Below, in pieces: positions 16,949 through 29,545 of a stretch of DNA of 64,000 nt. The first letter of the stretch is position 1. Each line of letters opens with the position of its first letter. The notes under the pieces were generated by a model. It saw nothing but the letters and a program-made list of their open reading frames with translations, ran no database searches and had not been told where the DNA came from. Both the position numbers and the translations under genes were made by a program. Origin of the DNA: Stutzerimonas stutzeri. Lineage in GTDB: Bacteria > Pseudomonadota > Gammaproteobacteria > Pseudomonadales > Pseudomonadaceae. The stretch lies in NCBI RefSeq assembly GCF_024448955.1, contig NZ_JAMOIH010000002.1, positions 186,001 to 250,000 of the forward strand. The letters are read 5' to 3'.

Positions 16949-18175
16949 TCAACCCCGGTGCACATTATCGAAATCGTCGGCTCTGGGGGTAGCCTGGATG
17001 CCCTTGGCTTCCTGGCTGCGGTAATAGGCTTCGATGCTGAGTGCGGGGTTTATAGCGGCTTCGATAATGCAGGGATGCTGCTGCCAAGAGTGTTTCTGGT
17101 TGCGCTCCATCATGGCTGGACGCTCCTTACGCTCCCATACCCGGTATTTGGCATCGCGCCATCTCCGAGGCGGTCGTCCAGTGGTTGCATCATGAGCGGC
17201 GCTGGTCGGGTCCAGATGGCGGAACTGTTCCAGCACCGGCAGTTCGGGCAGCGGCTGGCTGACGTCCATATAGCGCTGCAAGGTATCCCAGAAGGCCAGG
17301 CATTCTTCGCGGGTCATGCCCAGGGATTGCAGCTTGCCGCCAAGAAACACCTCGAAGTCGTGGTAGCGATGGTGCAGCCAGATGGCCATGCCGCCGCTGC
17401 CATGGGGGCCGGGGCGGAATTCCATGGTGGCGTCGAATTCGTAGAAGGGCGCGGTGAAGGACTTACGGAAGCGTCGGGCGACGGTGACCGTGCCGGTCTG
17501 ACGATTCAGCTCGCTGCCGTCGTGCTGGAACAGGCGCAGGTAGAGGTCGAGCAGATAGTCCCAGCCGACCTGGCCCATCAGCACCGAAAAGGCCATGCCG
17601 GCGGGCAGCCAGAATAGGTTGGCGCCATGCTCCGAGGTTTGGAAGGTGAGTAGCGTGCTTAAAAGGGCGATGGCAAAGCCTGAGCCCACTTGGATGAGAT
17701 AACGCTTGTAACGGCTTTGCTCCGACATAAACCACATGCTTAGTCCCATCATGCCCAGCGTGAAAAGCACTAGGAGATAGCCAATCACCATGGAGAATTC
17801 CATCTCCGTTGGGATTGGTTCGACCATGGCAAACATCCAGAAGAGCCAAGGAATAAAGAGAATCGACCACCATTTCAAGAAGGGGATCAGGATCAGCAGT
17901 TTATTTGAGTTTTCGAAGCGCCAGCGCTGATGATTGACATACAGGTCGGCCTGTCCGGTTTGTTCTAGGTAATCTTTGGTGTCGCCCTGCAGTTGGAAGC
18001 CCACGTCCTGCCAGGGCTCCAGGTGGGCGTAGTGACCCCAGCGCAGGGGCGTGCGGGTCAGGCTGCCGCGCTTGGCGTCCTCGCGCCATTTGTGTGGCGG
18101 CTGGGCGGGCACCGCATCGCCGCGGTAAGCGGCGGAGCCGTAGGAGGCTTGGAGCATATCGATAGGCGCGTTCAT
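16949..18175 (-). CDS. Multi-pass membrane protein, candidate effector immunity (DUF6708-like)
   Basis: A 408-residue protein starting at the ATG that overlaps the effector stop (ATGA), the arrangement expected for an immunity or accessory protein. A cytoplasmic N-terminus is followed by about four transmembrane helices (LLILIPFLKWWSILFIPWLF, FSMVIGYLLVLFTLGMMG, GFAIALLSTLLTF and ANLFWLPAGMAFSVLMG). A C-terminal domain with FYEFDATMEF, LHHRYHDFEVF and EQFRHLDP then follows. It resembles proteins grouped as DUF6708, often seen beside T6SS effectors. A membrane immunity protein fits a membrane-acting toxin, since pore-forming T6SS effectors are neutralised by membrane partners. Two damaged relatives lie downstream. 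The role is inferred from position and topology. Confidence 0.65.
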   Translation of the reverse strand: MNAPIDMLQASYGSAAYRGDAVPAQPPHKWREDAKRGSLTRTPLRWGHYAHLEPWQDVGFQLQGDTKDYLEQTGQADLYVNHQRWRFENSNKLLILIPFLKWWSILFIPWLFWMFAMVEPIPTEMEFSMVIGYLLVLFTLGMMGLSMWFMSEQSRYKRYLIQVGSGFAIALLSTLLTFQTSEHGANLFWLPAGMAFSVLMGQVGWDYLLDLYLRLFQHDGSELNRQTGTVTVARRFRKSFTAPFYEFDATMEFRPGPHGSGGMAIWLHHRYHDFEVFLGGKLQSLGMTREECLAFWDTLQRYMDVSQPLPELPVLEQFRHLDPTSAAHDATTGRPPRRWRDAKYRVWERKERPAMMERNQKHSWQQHPCIIEAAINPALSIEAYYRSQEAKGIQATPRADDFDNVHRG

Positions 18176-21100
18176 ATCTTGGCGTAGTCCCGTTCTGCGA
18201 TCAGCCAATAGGGTTTGTCGCCGTCCTCGTCTCTCGGGCCGGGCCGTAAGGCCGGATTATAGGGTTTCCAAGCACGTGGCTTGGGTTGAGGGATGATCAT
18301 GGACGCGTATGCCGGAAACGGGTCATCGGCGCGGCACCGCAGTTCCCCCAGATGGAACTGGCCGCAAACCTTGAGGCCATATTCGGTCGCTAGTCGCACG
18401 CGGCTCATGTCGTAATGCGGGACTATCGGAAATTGCGCCGGAACCAGATAGAGCGCCCTGCTGTTGTCGAGTATCAGTGCATTCAACTTGGCGCGATCTA
18501 TTTCCTTACTTTGGTAGGACCAGCCGCTGATGTGTCCTCGGATCCGCACGCGTTCGGTGGCGGTCAGGGCGAAGCCGTGTTCTGCGTTGAACTGGCCCAG
18601 CAGCGGGCTGTGTAGTATCACCACCCAATCGTAGGGGCTGGCGGCGATATTCTTTTTCGTCAGGGCTTCGTCAAAGCGGGCCTTGTCCTTTACCCTGGCG
18701 CTGTTCTGCCAGTCCTGCAGGCGCTCGATCTGCAACTGGGGGGCGCCCAGGGCACCGAGCAGCTGCTGGTAGGCCTGTACCGGGTCGTTCATCTGCGGTA
18801 GACGCTGCTCACGGCCGAAGGGACCATGCTTGACGGCCTGTTCCAGGGCGCTGTCGCTGAGCACGGCGGCGGCGACGGAACCGCCCACCAGCGCCACTAC
18901 GCCGATGCCCAACAGCCAAGGACTGGCCAGCAGGCCCACCGTATACAGCGCCCAGACCCCGGCGCCGCTGGCGGTGATGGCATTGGCCACGGCCACGTCC
19001 TGCTCGCCGTCGCGGCTGGCGCGGTAGGCGTCCCAGGCGAAGACGAATGCGGTCAGGCTCATGGCTCCCGTCGAGCCAAGGCGGGACCAGGTCAGCCAAG
19101 TGCCGCCGCCGGTGCGCTGCGCCAGGTTCGTCGCCCAACGCTGCCCCAGCGTATTGTTAACGCGCGAAACATCGAAGCGACCCGACTCCCACCAGACGTA
19201 CCAGGGCGCGCGCAGGCGCTGGTTCTTTTCCAGCAGTTTCAATGCAACGCTATTAGCCGCTAGGCCAAGGTCGGCGGTTGCAGACAGAAGTCCAGCGATC
19301 GAGCGCCCCGTCTCCTGCTTCCAGAGCTCCTGCGCCCCAAACGTATTTACATGCAGGTTGTAGAGCGCCAACACCGATGCTAGTAACGGCAGTTTGGTCG
19401 ACTTGGATAGCTTCTCCGCCGTGTCCAGATGATTTATGCCGAAACGCCATTTATTGAAATCCTGGACCAGCGGGTCATCGACATCGCCGACCACCATTAG
19501 CAGGCGGCCCAAGTCCTTACTGGCGAAGTTGAGGCGTACAGCCAGTTTGCCGCTGCTGGTGGCACGTACCCTGCCACCGCTGTCCTCCAGGCTGGCATAC
19601 AGGTAATTCTTACGGGTAACCGCAGCGCGTTCGCCAGGCGTAATGCCGAAGCTCAGCCCTGCACCATGGACGCCTATTACTGCCTTGCCCTGAGCTATCG
19701 CCTTGCCCTGTTCCACCATATTCAGGGACATTCCCCGGCTATGTAGATCTTGCAATGTACGGAAGCTGGGGGCGAATGCCCGCTGCATCTCAACGACAGT
19801 AAGCTCCTGGTGCGCGGATAGCCGCTTGATAATCTGCACCACGCCCTTGGCGACGTGGGCTAAGAGCTCGTCAATGGCCAATGCAATATTCTGGACGCCA
19901 TAGGAGTGATTTGGCGGTTGGTCGCCCGCTTGGCCTTCCTCGCTTTGCTGGCTAATCAGCAATGCCAGGGAACTAATGCCCAGCCGCTCGGGGTTGATGT
20001 TGTCCTGGCTGGTCTTCAGTTGCTTGAGACGTTGCAAGGTTTCCGGCAACTGATCTGGCGCGCTGGACAGTAAATCTCGGGTTAAAGCATGGCTGGCGCC
20101 AATCAGCTTTTTAGCCACTGCATTGATCTTAGCGCTGTGCTTGCGATCTTCCGCTTCGATGCAGCGAGCATCGCAAGCTTTGGGTGAGCGTTGCAGCAAC
20201 TCGAGTAGTTCGACCAGCAGAGCGTAGGGTTCTAGCAGGCGTTCATCGCGGCAGTACAGCCAGTCGTTCCAGACGCTCGGTAATTTCTTATCAATTAGCC
20301 TAAGGATGCGCTCCTGTTGCCGGTATAGGCATTCCCGCGTCTGTTGGCGCTCGGTGTGCAGCATTGTGCGGTTCAGCGCTGCCCGGTCTACATAGGCGCT
20401 CAGATTGTCTATCGACATGACTTCTTGATAGAGCGCCTCCGCGTAGCGACCAAATGGCTGGTGAGGTACCAATGCGTTGAGGGCTTGGAGCAGTTCGACC
20501 GCCAACTGCGATTGCGCTACCGCATGGCGCAGATCGAACAGAGGGTCGTCGAGTATCAGGCCAACCAACTTCGGGTAGTTGCGCAACTGGTACTCCGCTA
20601 GAAGATCTGCGTTGGCGAGTGACGCTGGTACTGGCTCGGGAGGATTTTCTTGTAGATGCTTTGCCAACTCCTGTTGGCGATTCTCCAACTGCCTGATCAT
20701 CAGATTCTCAGGTAGCTTCTGCATTGCAGGCGTGAATAGCGCTGGATCGTCGAGCAAGGTTTCCAGATGCAGTTCCCGAGCGCAGAGGCCAAGGGCGATG
20801 TTGGCGATGGGGAGCGCCGGCATGGTTTGGGTCGGCTTCCACTGCTTGGCATCGACCACCGCGGCGGCCCACGCCGGGCGAATATTCTGGCAGCGGTTCT
20901 TAATGCGGCCGCTGCTGGCTTCCAGCCATTGGATGTACTCCCAGGTCCAGGGCATTTCGCTGTAGGTCATATAGAGTTCATTGGCGACGTCGCGGCCCTG
21001 TAGGATCACCGGTAGGATGACGAGATGTTGGGTCTTGCCGACGGGATCGCGTTGGTCAGCATTTCCTCCCTGCTCGGCCGTCTTGCGCCAGTGGGCGACG

Positions 21101-21441
21101 TCCACTTCGGACAACTGCCCTCTGCCGTCGCACTCCAACTCGCGCCACAGCCTGTTCTGCAGGAAAACGTAGATGCGGCCTGGGCGTGGCAGCCCCCCCC
21201 TGGGGGCTTCGCTATGGCTGTCGTATCCCGGTAGGCGTGCCATTGGCACCACAGCCAAAAGGGTGTTCTGCTGGATATTCTCTTCTTCTTCAGTAGCACG
21301 GGCGTCGAGCAGTATGGGCAGTTGCAGCTTGCCCCCGTCCTTGCGATCAACATTCAACACCAGTCGGGCGCGACGAGTATTTTCATACACTGTACGTTTG
21401 CGGACGCCCTGTTCGATGTTTTGGTCGTTGAAGCTGCTCAT
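18172..21441 (-). CDS. Putative T6SS effector, VasX-like, membrane-acting
   Basis: A 1089-residue protein encoded directly after vgrG. The N-terminal part contains RPGRIYVFLQNRLWREL and a SEMPWTWEYIQWLEA segment, reminiscent of the N-terminal region of VasX-type and related T6SS effectors. A long helical middle (about 250-600) precedes a cluster of hydrophobic segments at about 785-862 (TAFVFAWDAY, GAGVWALYTVGLLA, PWLLGIGVVALVGGSVAAAV), then a soluble C-terminal module of about 225 residues starting at GPFG (873). The layout suggests a VgrG-delivered toxin that inserts into target membranes. The ATG has a strong GGAGGACAAAGC ribosome binding site. No lipase, nuclease or peptidase motif was seen. 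Effector status is well supported by context; pore formation is inference. Confidence 0.68.
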   Translation of the reverse strand: MSSFNDQNIEQGVRKRTVYENTRRARLVLNVDRKDGGKLQLPILLDARATEEEENIQQNTLLAVVPMARLPGYDSHSEAPRGGLPRPGRIYVFLQNRLWRELECDGRGQLSEVDVAHWRKTAEQGGNADQRDPVGKTQHLVILPVILQGRDVANELYMTYSEMPWTWEYIQWLEASSGRIKNRCQNIRPAWAAAVVDAKQWKPTQTMPALPIANIALGLCARELHLETLLDDPALFTPAMQKLPENLMIRQLENRQQELAKHLQENPPEPVPASLANADLLAEYQLRNYPKLVGLILDDPLFDLRHAVAQSQLAVELLQALNALVPHQPFGRYAEALYQEVMSIDNLSAYVDRAALNRTMLHTERQQTRECLYRQQERILRLIDKKLPSVWNDWLYCRDERLLEPYALLVELLELLQRSPKACDARCIEAEDRKHSAKINAVAKKLIGASHALTRDLLSSAPDQLPETLQRLKQLKTSQDNINPERLGISSLALLISQQSEEGQAGDQPPNHSYGVQNIALAIDELLAHVAKGVVQIIKRLSAHQELTVVEMQRAFAPSFRTLQDLHSRGMSLNMVEQGKAIAQGKAVIGVHGAGLSFGITPGERAAVTRKNYLYASLEDSGGRVRATSSGKLAVRLNFASKDLGRLLMVVGDVDDPLVQDFNKWRFGINHLDTAEKLSKSTKLPLLASVLALYNLHVNTFGAQELWKQETGRSIAGLLSATADLGLAANSVALKLLEKNQRLRAPWYVWWESGRFDVSRVNNTLGQRWATNLAQRTGGGTWLTWSRLGSTGAMSLTAFVFAWDAYRASRDGEQDVAVANAITASGAGVWALYTVGLLASPWLLGIGVVALVGGSVAAAVLSDSALEQAVKHGPFGREQRLPQMNDPVQAYQQLLGALGAPQLQIERLQDWQNSARVKDKARFDEALTKKNIAASPYDWVVILHSPLLGQFNAEHGFALTATERVRIRGHISGWSYQSKEIDRAKLNALILDNSRALYLVPAQFPIVPHYDMSRVRLATEYGLKVCGQFHLGELRCRADDPFPAYASMIIPQPKPRAWKPYNPALRPGPRDEDGDKPYWLIAERDYAKI

Positions 21442-21515
21442 GCTTTGTCCTCCGGATCCAGTAGGTCGATTTGTCCTCCCTGTTCCGGGTCCCCCCAGAC
21501 ATCAACAATCAGCAT
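21438..21515 (-). other. 25-codon micro-ORF bridging vgrG and the effector
   Basis: The ATG at 21515 overlaps the vgrG stop and the TGA overlaps the effector ATG. The peptide reads MLIVDVWGDPEQGG then QIDLLDPEDKA, which has ordinary protein composition. It could be a coupling peptide, or the original tail of VgrG thrown out of frame by a repeat-like CCCTCTCTCCCCTCC segment just upstream. It is too short to judge alone. Confidence 0.35.
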
Positions 21516-23608
21516 CGCTGGTCCTTTCTCGCCCTGCTCAGGAGGGGAGAGAGGGTATTAACTCTGGCCTTTCCGGCTTTTTCCCCAACTGGAGCGGTAT
21601 CGGTCGGCTTTGGTTTGACCGGCATGATGGGGCTGGCCCCGGAGCCGCTACTGCCCGCTCCCCCGGAGTTCATCTTGATCACCGGACCAACCAAAGTGAT
21701 GCCGCTGGCGTCGAGTTTGATGAAGCTGCCGGCGGCTTTGAAGGTTAGCTCGCTGCCCGCTTCGAGGACGACTTTCAGGCCGCTGGAGAGGTGAATTTCG
21801 TTGCCCGCCTCGACGAACTGCCCGCTGCCGATTTTCAGGTGCTGGTTGTTGCCCACGGTGAGGTGGTCGTTGGCGCGGATCTCGGTCTTGCGGTCGGCGT
21901 GTGTGGTGCGGTGTTCTTCGGCGCGGAATTCGCTGTGGCTATTGGCCTCGACGGTGTCGTGGCGTTCATGGCCGACGCGGATCTTCTGGTCGTGCTCGAT
22001 GTTCTCGTCCCAGTCACGTTGGGCGTGGAGGTAGATCTGTTCGGCGCCCTTGCGGTCTTCGATGCGCAGTTCGTTGTAGCCCTCGCCACCCGGCGAGCTG
22101 AGGGTCTTGAACAGGCTACGGGTCTTGTTCGCCGGTAGGTCGTAGGGAACGGCATTTTCCTTGTGGTACAGGCAGCCGGTGATCAGCGGCTGGTCGGGGT
22201 CGCCTTCGAGGAAGGTGACCAGCACTTCCATTCCGACCCGAGGGATAGCGATGCCGCCGTAGCGGTCGCCAGCCCAGCTGGAGGATACACGCAGCCAACA
22301 GCTCGTCTTGTCATCGGCTTGGCCCTCGCGATCCCAGTGAAACTGGACTTTTACACGACCGTATTGGTCGCAGTGAATTTCCTCGCCGGCGGGGCCGGTG
22401 ACGACTGCGCTCTGGCTGCCGAGAATGCGGGACTTGGGATGTTTGAGCGCTGGGCGGAAGGGGACGGCCCAGGGCGTGGCGGTGAAGTGGTTGCGGTAGC
22501 CTTGAGTGAAGGCGTCTGCTCCGAAACGTTGGGCAATGCTCCCTAGCCCCTCACCCCAGCCCTCTCCCCCGAGGGGAGAGGGGGTTGGTGCGCGCGGGCG
22601 TGACGCGTCGGTGGCTGACTCCTCCAGTACTTGCGGTTGCTTGCCCTCATGAAAAACTTCGCTGAGCAGCCACAGCTGATTCCAGTCACTACGCGGGTGC
22701 TCGCTGAGCGGGAGAAAGTGACCACTGACCAACAGCGGCTGATCGCTTTCGCCGTCGGCCAGTTCGAAATCGTGGCGGTGCCGTTCCAGAACGCGCCGAG
22801 ACAGTTGCTTGCCGCGCTCGCGATCGACGAAGCGGCCGGGATAGTCGTAATCCTCCAGGTCAGGCTGGGCGTCGCTTCGAACGCCGGCTTCCAGCATCAG
22901 ACGGGGCTTTTCGAAGTCGTAATCGCGGCGGGTGACGCGGCCGGTGCGGGTCTCGATGCGCACGCCGAAGCGCTTGATGACCGGCGCGTCAGCAACCAGT
23001 CCGCTGTCCTGCTGGTAAGCGACCGGTGCAAGTTTCGGGAACACCGTCTGGTCATCACCGAACACCAGCATGTGGCCGGCTTCGCTGTGCCGAAAGTGGT
23101 AGTGAATGCCTTCTTCCTCACACAGACGCTGGATGAAGTGCAGGTCGGTTTCGTCGTACTGAACGCAGTAGTCACGTTCAGGATAAATCACTGGGCCAAG
23201 GTCGAAACGGTGGCTGTCGGCAGCGAGAATGCCGTGCTCTTCCAACACCAGAGCGATGATCTGCGGTACCGAGAGGTGCTGAAAGATTCGCTGGTTGGTC
23301 CGGTGCGCCAGATAGGCGAGCTTCGGAACGATGACCAACCGATAGCGAGTCAGGCGTTTGCCGGATTCGCCCTGTGCGGCGCGGTGGATCTGGCCGTGGA
23401 TGCCGGCGCCATCCGCTGTGAATGCCAGAAACGCGGATTGGTGCAACAGGCTTTCCAGATCCAAGTCGGGCCGCTCGCTGACCAGCTCCAGTTCGAAGCG
23501 GTAGGGCTGGCTGATGGCTTCTCGGCCGCTGAACTCAAGCACTTGAAGGTCATGCTCGATGCCTTCGATGTGCAGGTAAAAGTGCTTCTGGTTGGCGGGG
23601 GCGAACAT
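21509..23608 (-). CDS. vgrG: Type VI secretion tip protein VgrG
   Basis: A 699-residue VgrG (gp27/gp5-like spike). Visible hallmarks are the gp27-like N-terminal part (LEFSGREAISQPYRFELEL, RDYCVQYDETDLHFIQRLCEEEG) and the OB-fold with VVTGPAGEEIHCDQYGRVKV and FHWDREG. Next come SSSWAGDRYGG, GMEVLVTFLEGDPDQP and GCLYHKEN, and then the gp5-like beta-helix repeats (NDHLTVGNNQHLKIG). The ATG at 23608 follows a very strong AGGAGGAACAAGG site; upstream starts add non-homologous residues. Two oddities: an in-frame low-complexity insert (PTPSPLGGEGWGEG) encoded by a palindromic repeat at about 22541-22590, and a C-terminal tail (TLSPLLSRARKDQRC) that looks repeat-derived. It is encoded between hcp and its cargo effector, which it should carry. 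Confidence 0.95.
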   Translation of the reverse strand: MFAPANQKHFYLHIEGIEHDLQVLEFSGREAISQPYRFELELVSERPDLDLESLLHQSAFLAFTADGAGIHGQIHRAAQGESGKRLTRYRLVIVPKLAYLAHRTNQRIFQHLSVPQIIALVLEEHGILAADSHRFDLGPVIYPERDYCVQYDETDLHFIQRLCEEEGIHYHFRHSEAGHMLVFGDDQTVFPKLAPVAYQQDSGLVADAPVIKRFGVRIETRTGRVTRRDYDFEKPRLMLEAGVRSDAQPDLEDYDYPGRFVDRERGKQLSRRVLERHRHDFELADGESDQPLLVSGHFLPLSEHPRSDWNQLWLLSEVFHEGKQPQVLEESATDASRPRAPTPSPLGGEGWGEGLGSIAQRFGADAFTQGYRNHFTATPWAVPFRPALKHPKSRILGSQSAVVTGPAGEEIHCDQYGRVKVQFHWDREGQADDKTSCWLRVSSSWAGDRYGGIAIPRVGMEVLVTFLEGDPDQPLITGCLYHKENAVPYDLPANKTRSLFKTLSSPGGEGYNELRIEDRKGAEQIYLHAQRDWDENIEHDQKIRVGHERHDTVEANSHSEFRAEEHRTTHADRKTEIRANDHLTVGNNQHLKIGSGQFVEAGNEIHLSSGLKVVLEAGSELTFKAAGSFIKLDASGITLVGPVIKMNSGGAGSSGSGASPIMPVKPKPTDTAPVGEKAGKARVNTLSPLLSRARKDQRC
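22560..22582. repeat. Palindromic CCCTCTCCCC repeat inside vgrG
   Basis: CCCTCTCCCC and GGGGAGAGGG form perfect 10-bp arms around CGA, embedded in a wider CCCTCACCCCAGCCCTCTC-type sequence that is a widespread intergenic repeat in gammaproteobacteria. Here it lies in frame within vgrG and encodes PTPSPLGGEGWGEG. Confidence 0.75.
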
Positions 23609-23798
23609 CCTTGTTCCTCCTGGATCCGTCCATGGTGTGCGCCAGGGCGCATGCGGGGGCTTGATGTACCACGCGCTGGCGGCGTTGCGGTGCGCTGAGT
23701 CGCGCATTGCGACGCCGCGGTCCGAATTTCCGCTACTGTTTCGCAAAAAGGCTTCAGCCGGGGTGCGCCCGACCGAAGCCTGCTTTGCCGCGATCGCG

Positions 23799-24317
23799 TT
23801 AGCCAGCGATTGGGGTGCGCCAGTCGTCAGAGCCGGAAGTGCCGGAGACTTCGTGGGTCCAGACGATCTTGCGGTAGGTGAAGTAGACGTCTTCCAGATG
23901 GGTGAAGTGGGACATGTTCGGGTCTTGGCAGTTGGGCATGCGCGACTGCACGTCGACGATCACCGCGTCTTCCAGTTCGATGGTGTAGTAATGCTCTTGG
24001 GTACCGGTGGAGGAGGTGCGGTACCACTCCAGGCGGCACTTGTTCAGGCGCTCGCCGGAGGTCAGGGCGTTGAAGATCAGCGGCGACGACTTGTCGAACA
24101 CCTTAGTGATCATCAGCGGCTTGTGTACACGCTGGCCGGTGGGCTGACCGGACTGCGGATCGCGCGGAATGATGACCTGGTGCTGGAAAGCCTGCACCAG
24201 GATCTGGTCTTCATGTCCTTCCTGGAAGATATTGCCGACCGAGTCCTCTGTGAAAGTGCCTGCGGTGATCAGGCCTTGCTTGGTGCCTTCGAGGGACAGA
24301 TACGCGGGTGTTGGCAT
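23799..24317 (-). CDS. hcp: Type VI secretion tube protein Hcp
   Basis: A 172-residue Hcp of the type found with the P. aeruginosa H2/H3 systems. It opens MPTPAYLSLEGTKQGLITAG and contains DSVGNIFQEGHEDQILVQAF, RVHKPLMITKVFDKSSPLI, CRLEWYRTS, FTYRKIVWTHE and a terminal SGSDDWRTP. Hcp hexamers stack into the secreted T6SS tube and chaperone effectors. The ATG at 24317 has AAGGAG 7 bases upstream and lies about 50 bases from a sigma-54-type promoter. It heads the hcp-vgrG-effector-immunity unit; core T6SS genes (tss) are absent from the window, so this is an auxiliary cluster. Confidence 0.96.
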   Translation of the reverse strand: MPTPAYLSLEGTKQGLITAGTFTEDSVGNIFQEGHEDQILVQAFQHQVIIPRDPQSGQPTGQRVHKPLMITKVFDKSSPLIFNALTSGERLNKCRLEWYRTSSTGTQEHYYTIELEDAVIVDVQSRMPNCQDPNMSHFTHLEDVYFTYRKIVWTHEVSGTSGSDDWRTPIAG

Positions 24318-24366
24318 GAGTGCTCTCCTTTGCCTTTGTTGAATGCCGGAATGGCAGGCAGAGAAG

Positions 24367-24383
24367 TACAAGTCGCGTGCCAG
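24367..24383 (-). promoter_or_regulatory. Sigma-54-type -24/-12 promoter of hcp
   Basis: On the minus strand CTGGCACGCGACTTGTA matches the RpoN consensus YTGGCACG-N4-TTGCW with ten bases between the GG and the GT. The single deviation is T for C in the -12 GC. It sits about 50 bases upstream of the hcp ATG. RpoN control of hcp/vgrG auxiliary clusters is established in several Vibrio and Pseudomonas species. Confidence 0.6.
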
Positions 24384-24601
24384 GTTGCTGAAACTAATTA
24401 CATATCAATGGGTTACTGGATGCACATCGCAAGCGCTCGATCTGATCTGCGGGACTGCTCACACTAAGTTGAGCAACTTCCTGCCGGCGCTGTGCAAGGT
24501 TTGGCACAGATGCGCCCCAGCCCAGCGTTTACGGGCCGCGAGGCTGAGGGGATCAGGGTGGTGAGCGAAGTTCTGCGCAGCATATTGCGCAACGCCATTG
24601 C

Positions 24602-29436
<4,835 letters not shown>

Positions 29437-29545
29437 GGGTACTATCGAAATGAAGAACGAGCGCGGAGTCTAAGGGCTGCGGATGGCCGCGGCGAGTCCA
29501 TAGATCGGAACGTCCCTCCATCCTGACCGCGACCCAGGCGCCTCG

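Noticed and set aside
22631..23698. Long plus-strand frame opposite vgrG
   Set aside because: It mirrors conserved VgrG codons and has no own features.
14516..24400. Integrase, transposase or terminal direct repeats that would define the T6SS island as a mobile element
   Set aside because: None was seen. The only boundary evidence is the truncated HAD gene on one side, so no mobile element is annotated.
24509..24523. Second sigma-54-like element TTGGCACAGATGCG on the plus strand
   Set aside because: The -12 position lacks GC at the required spacing, and the only gene downstream on that strand is none; selO is on the other strand.
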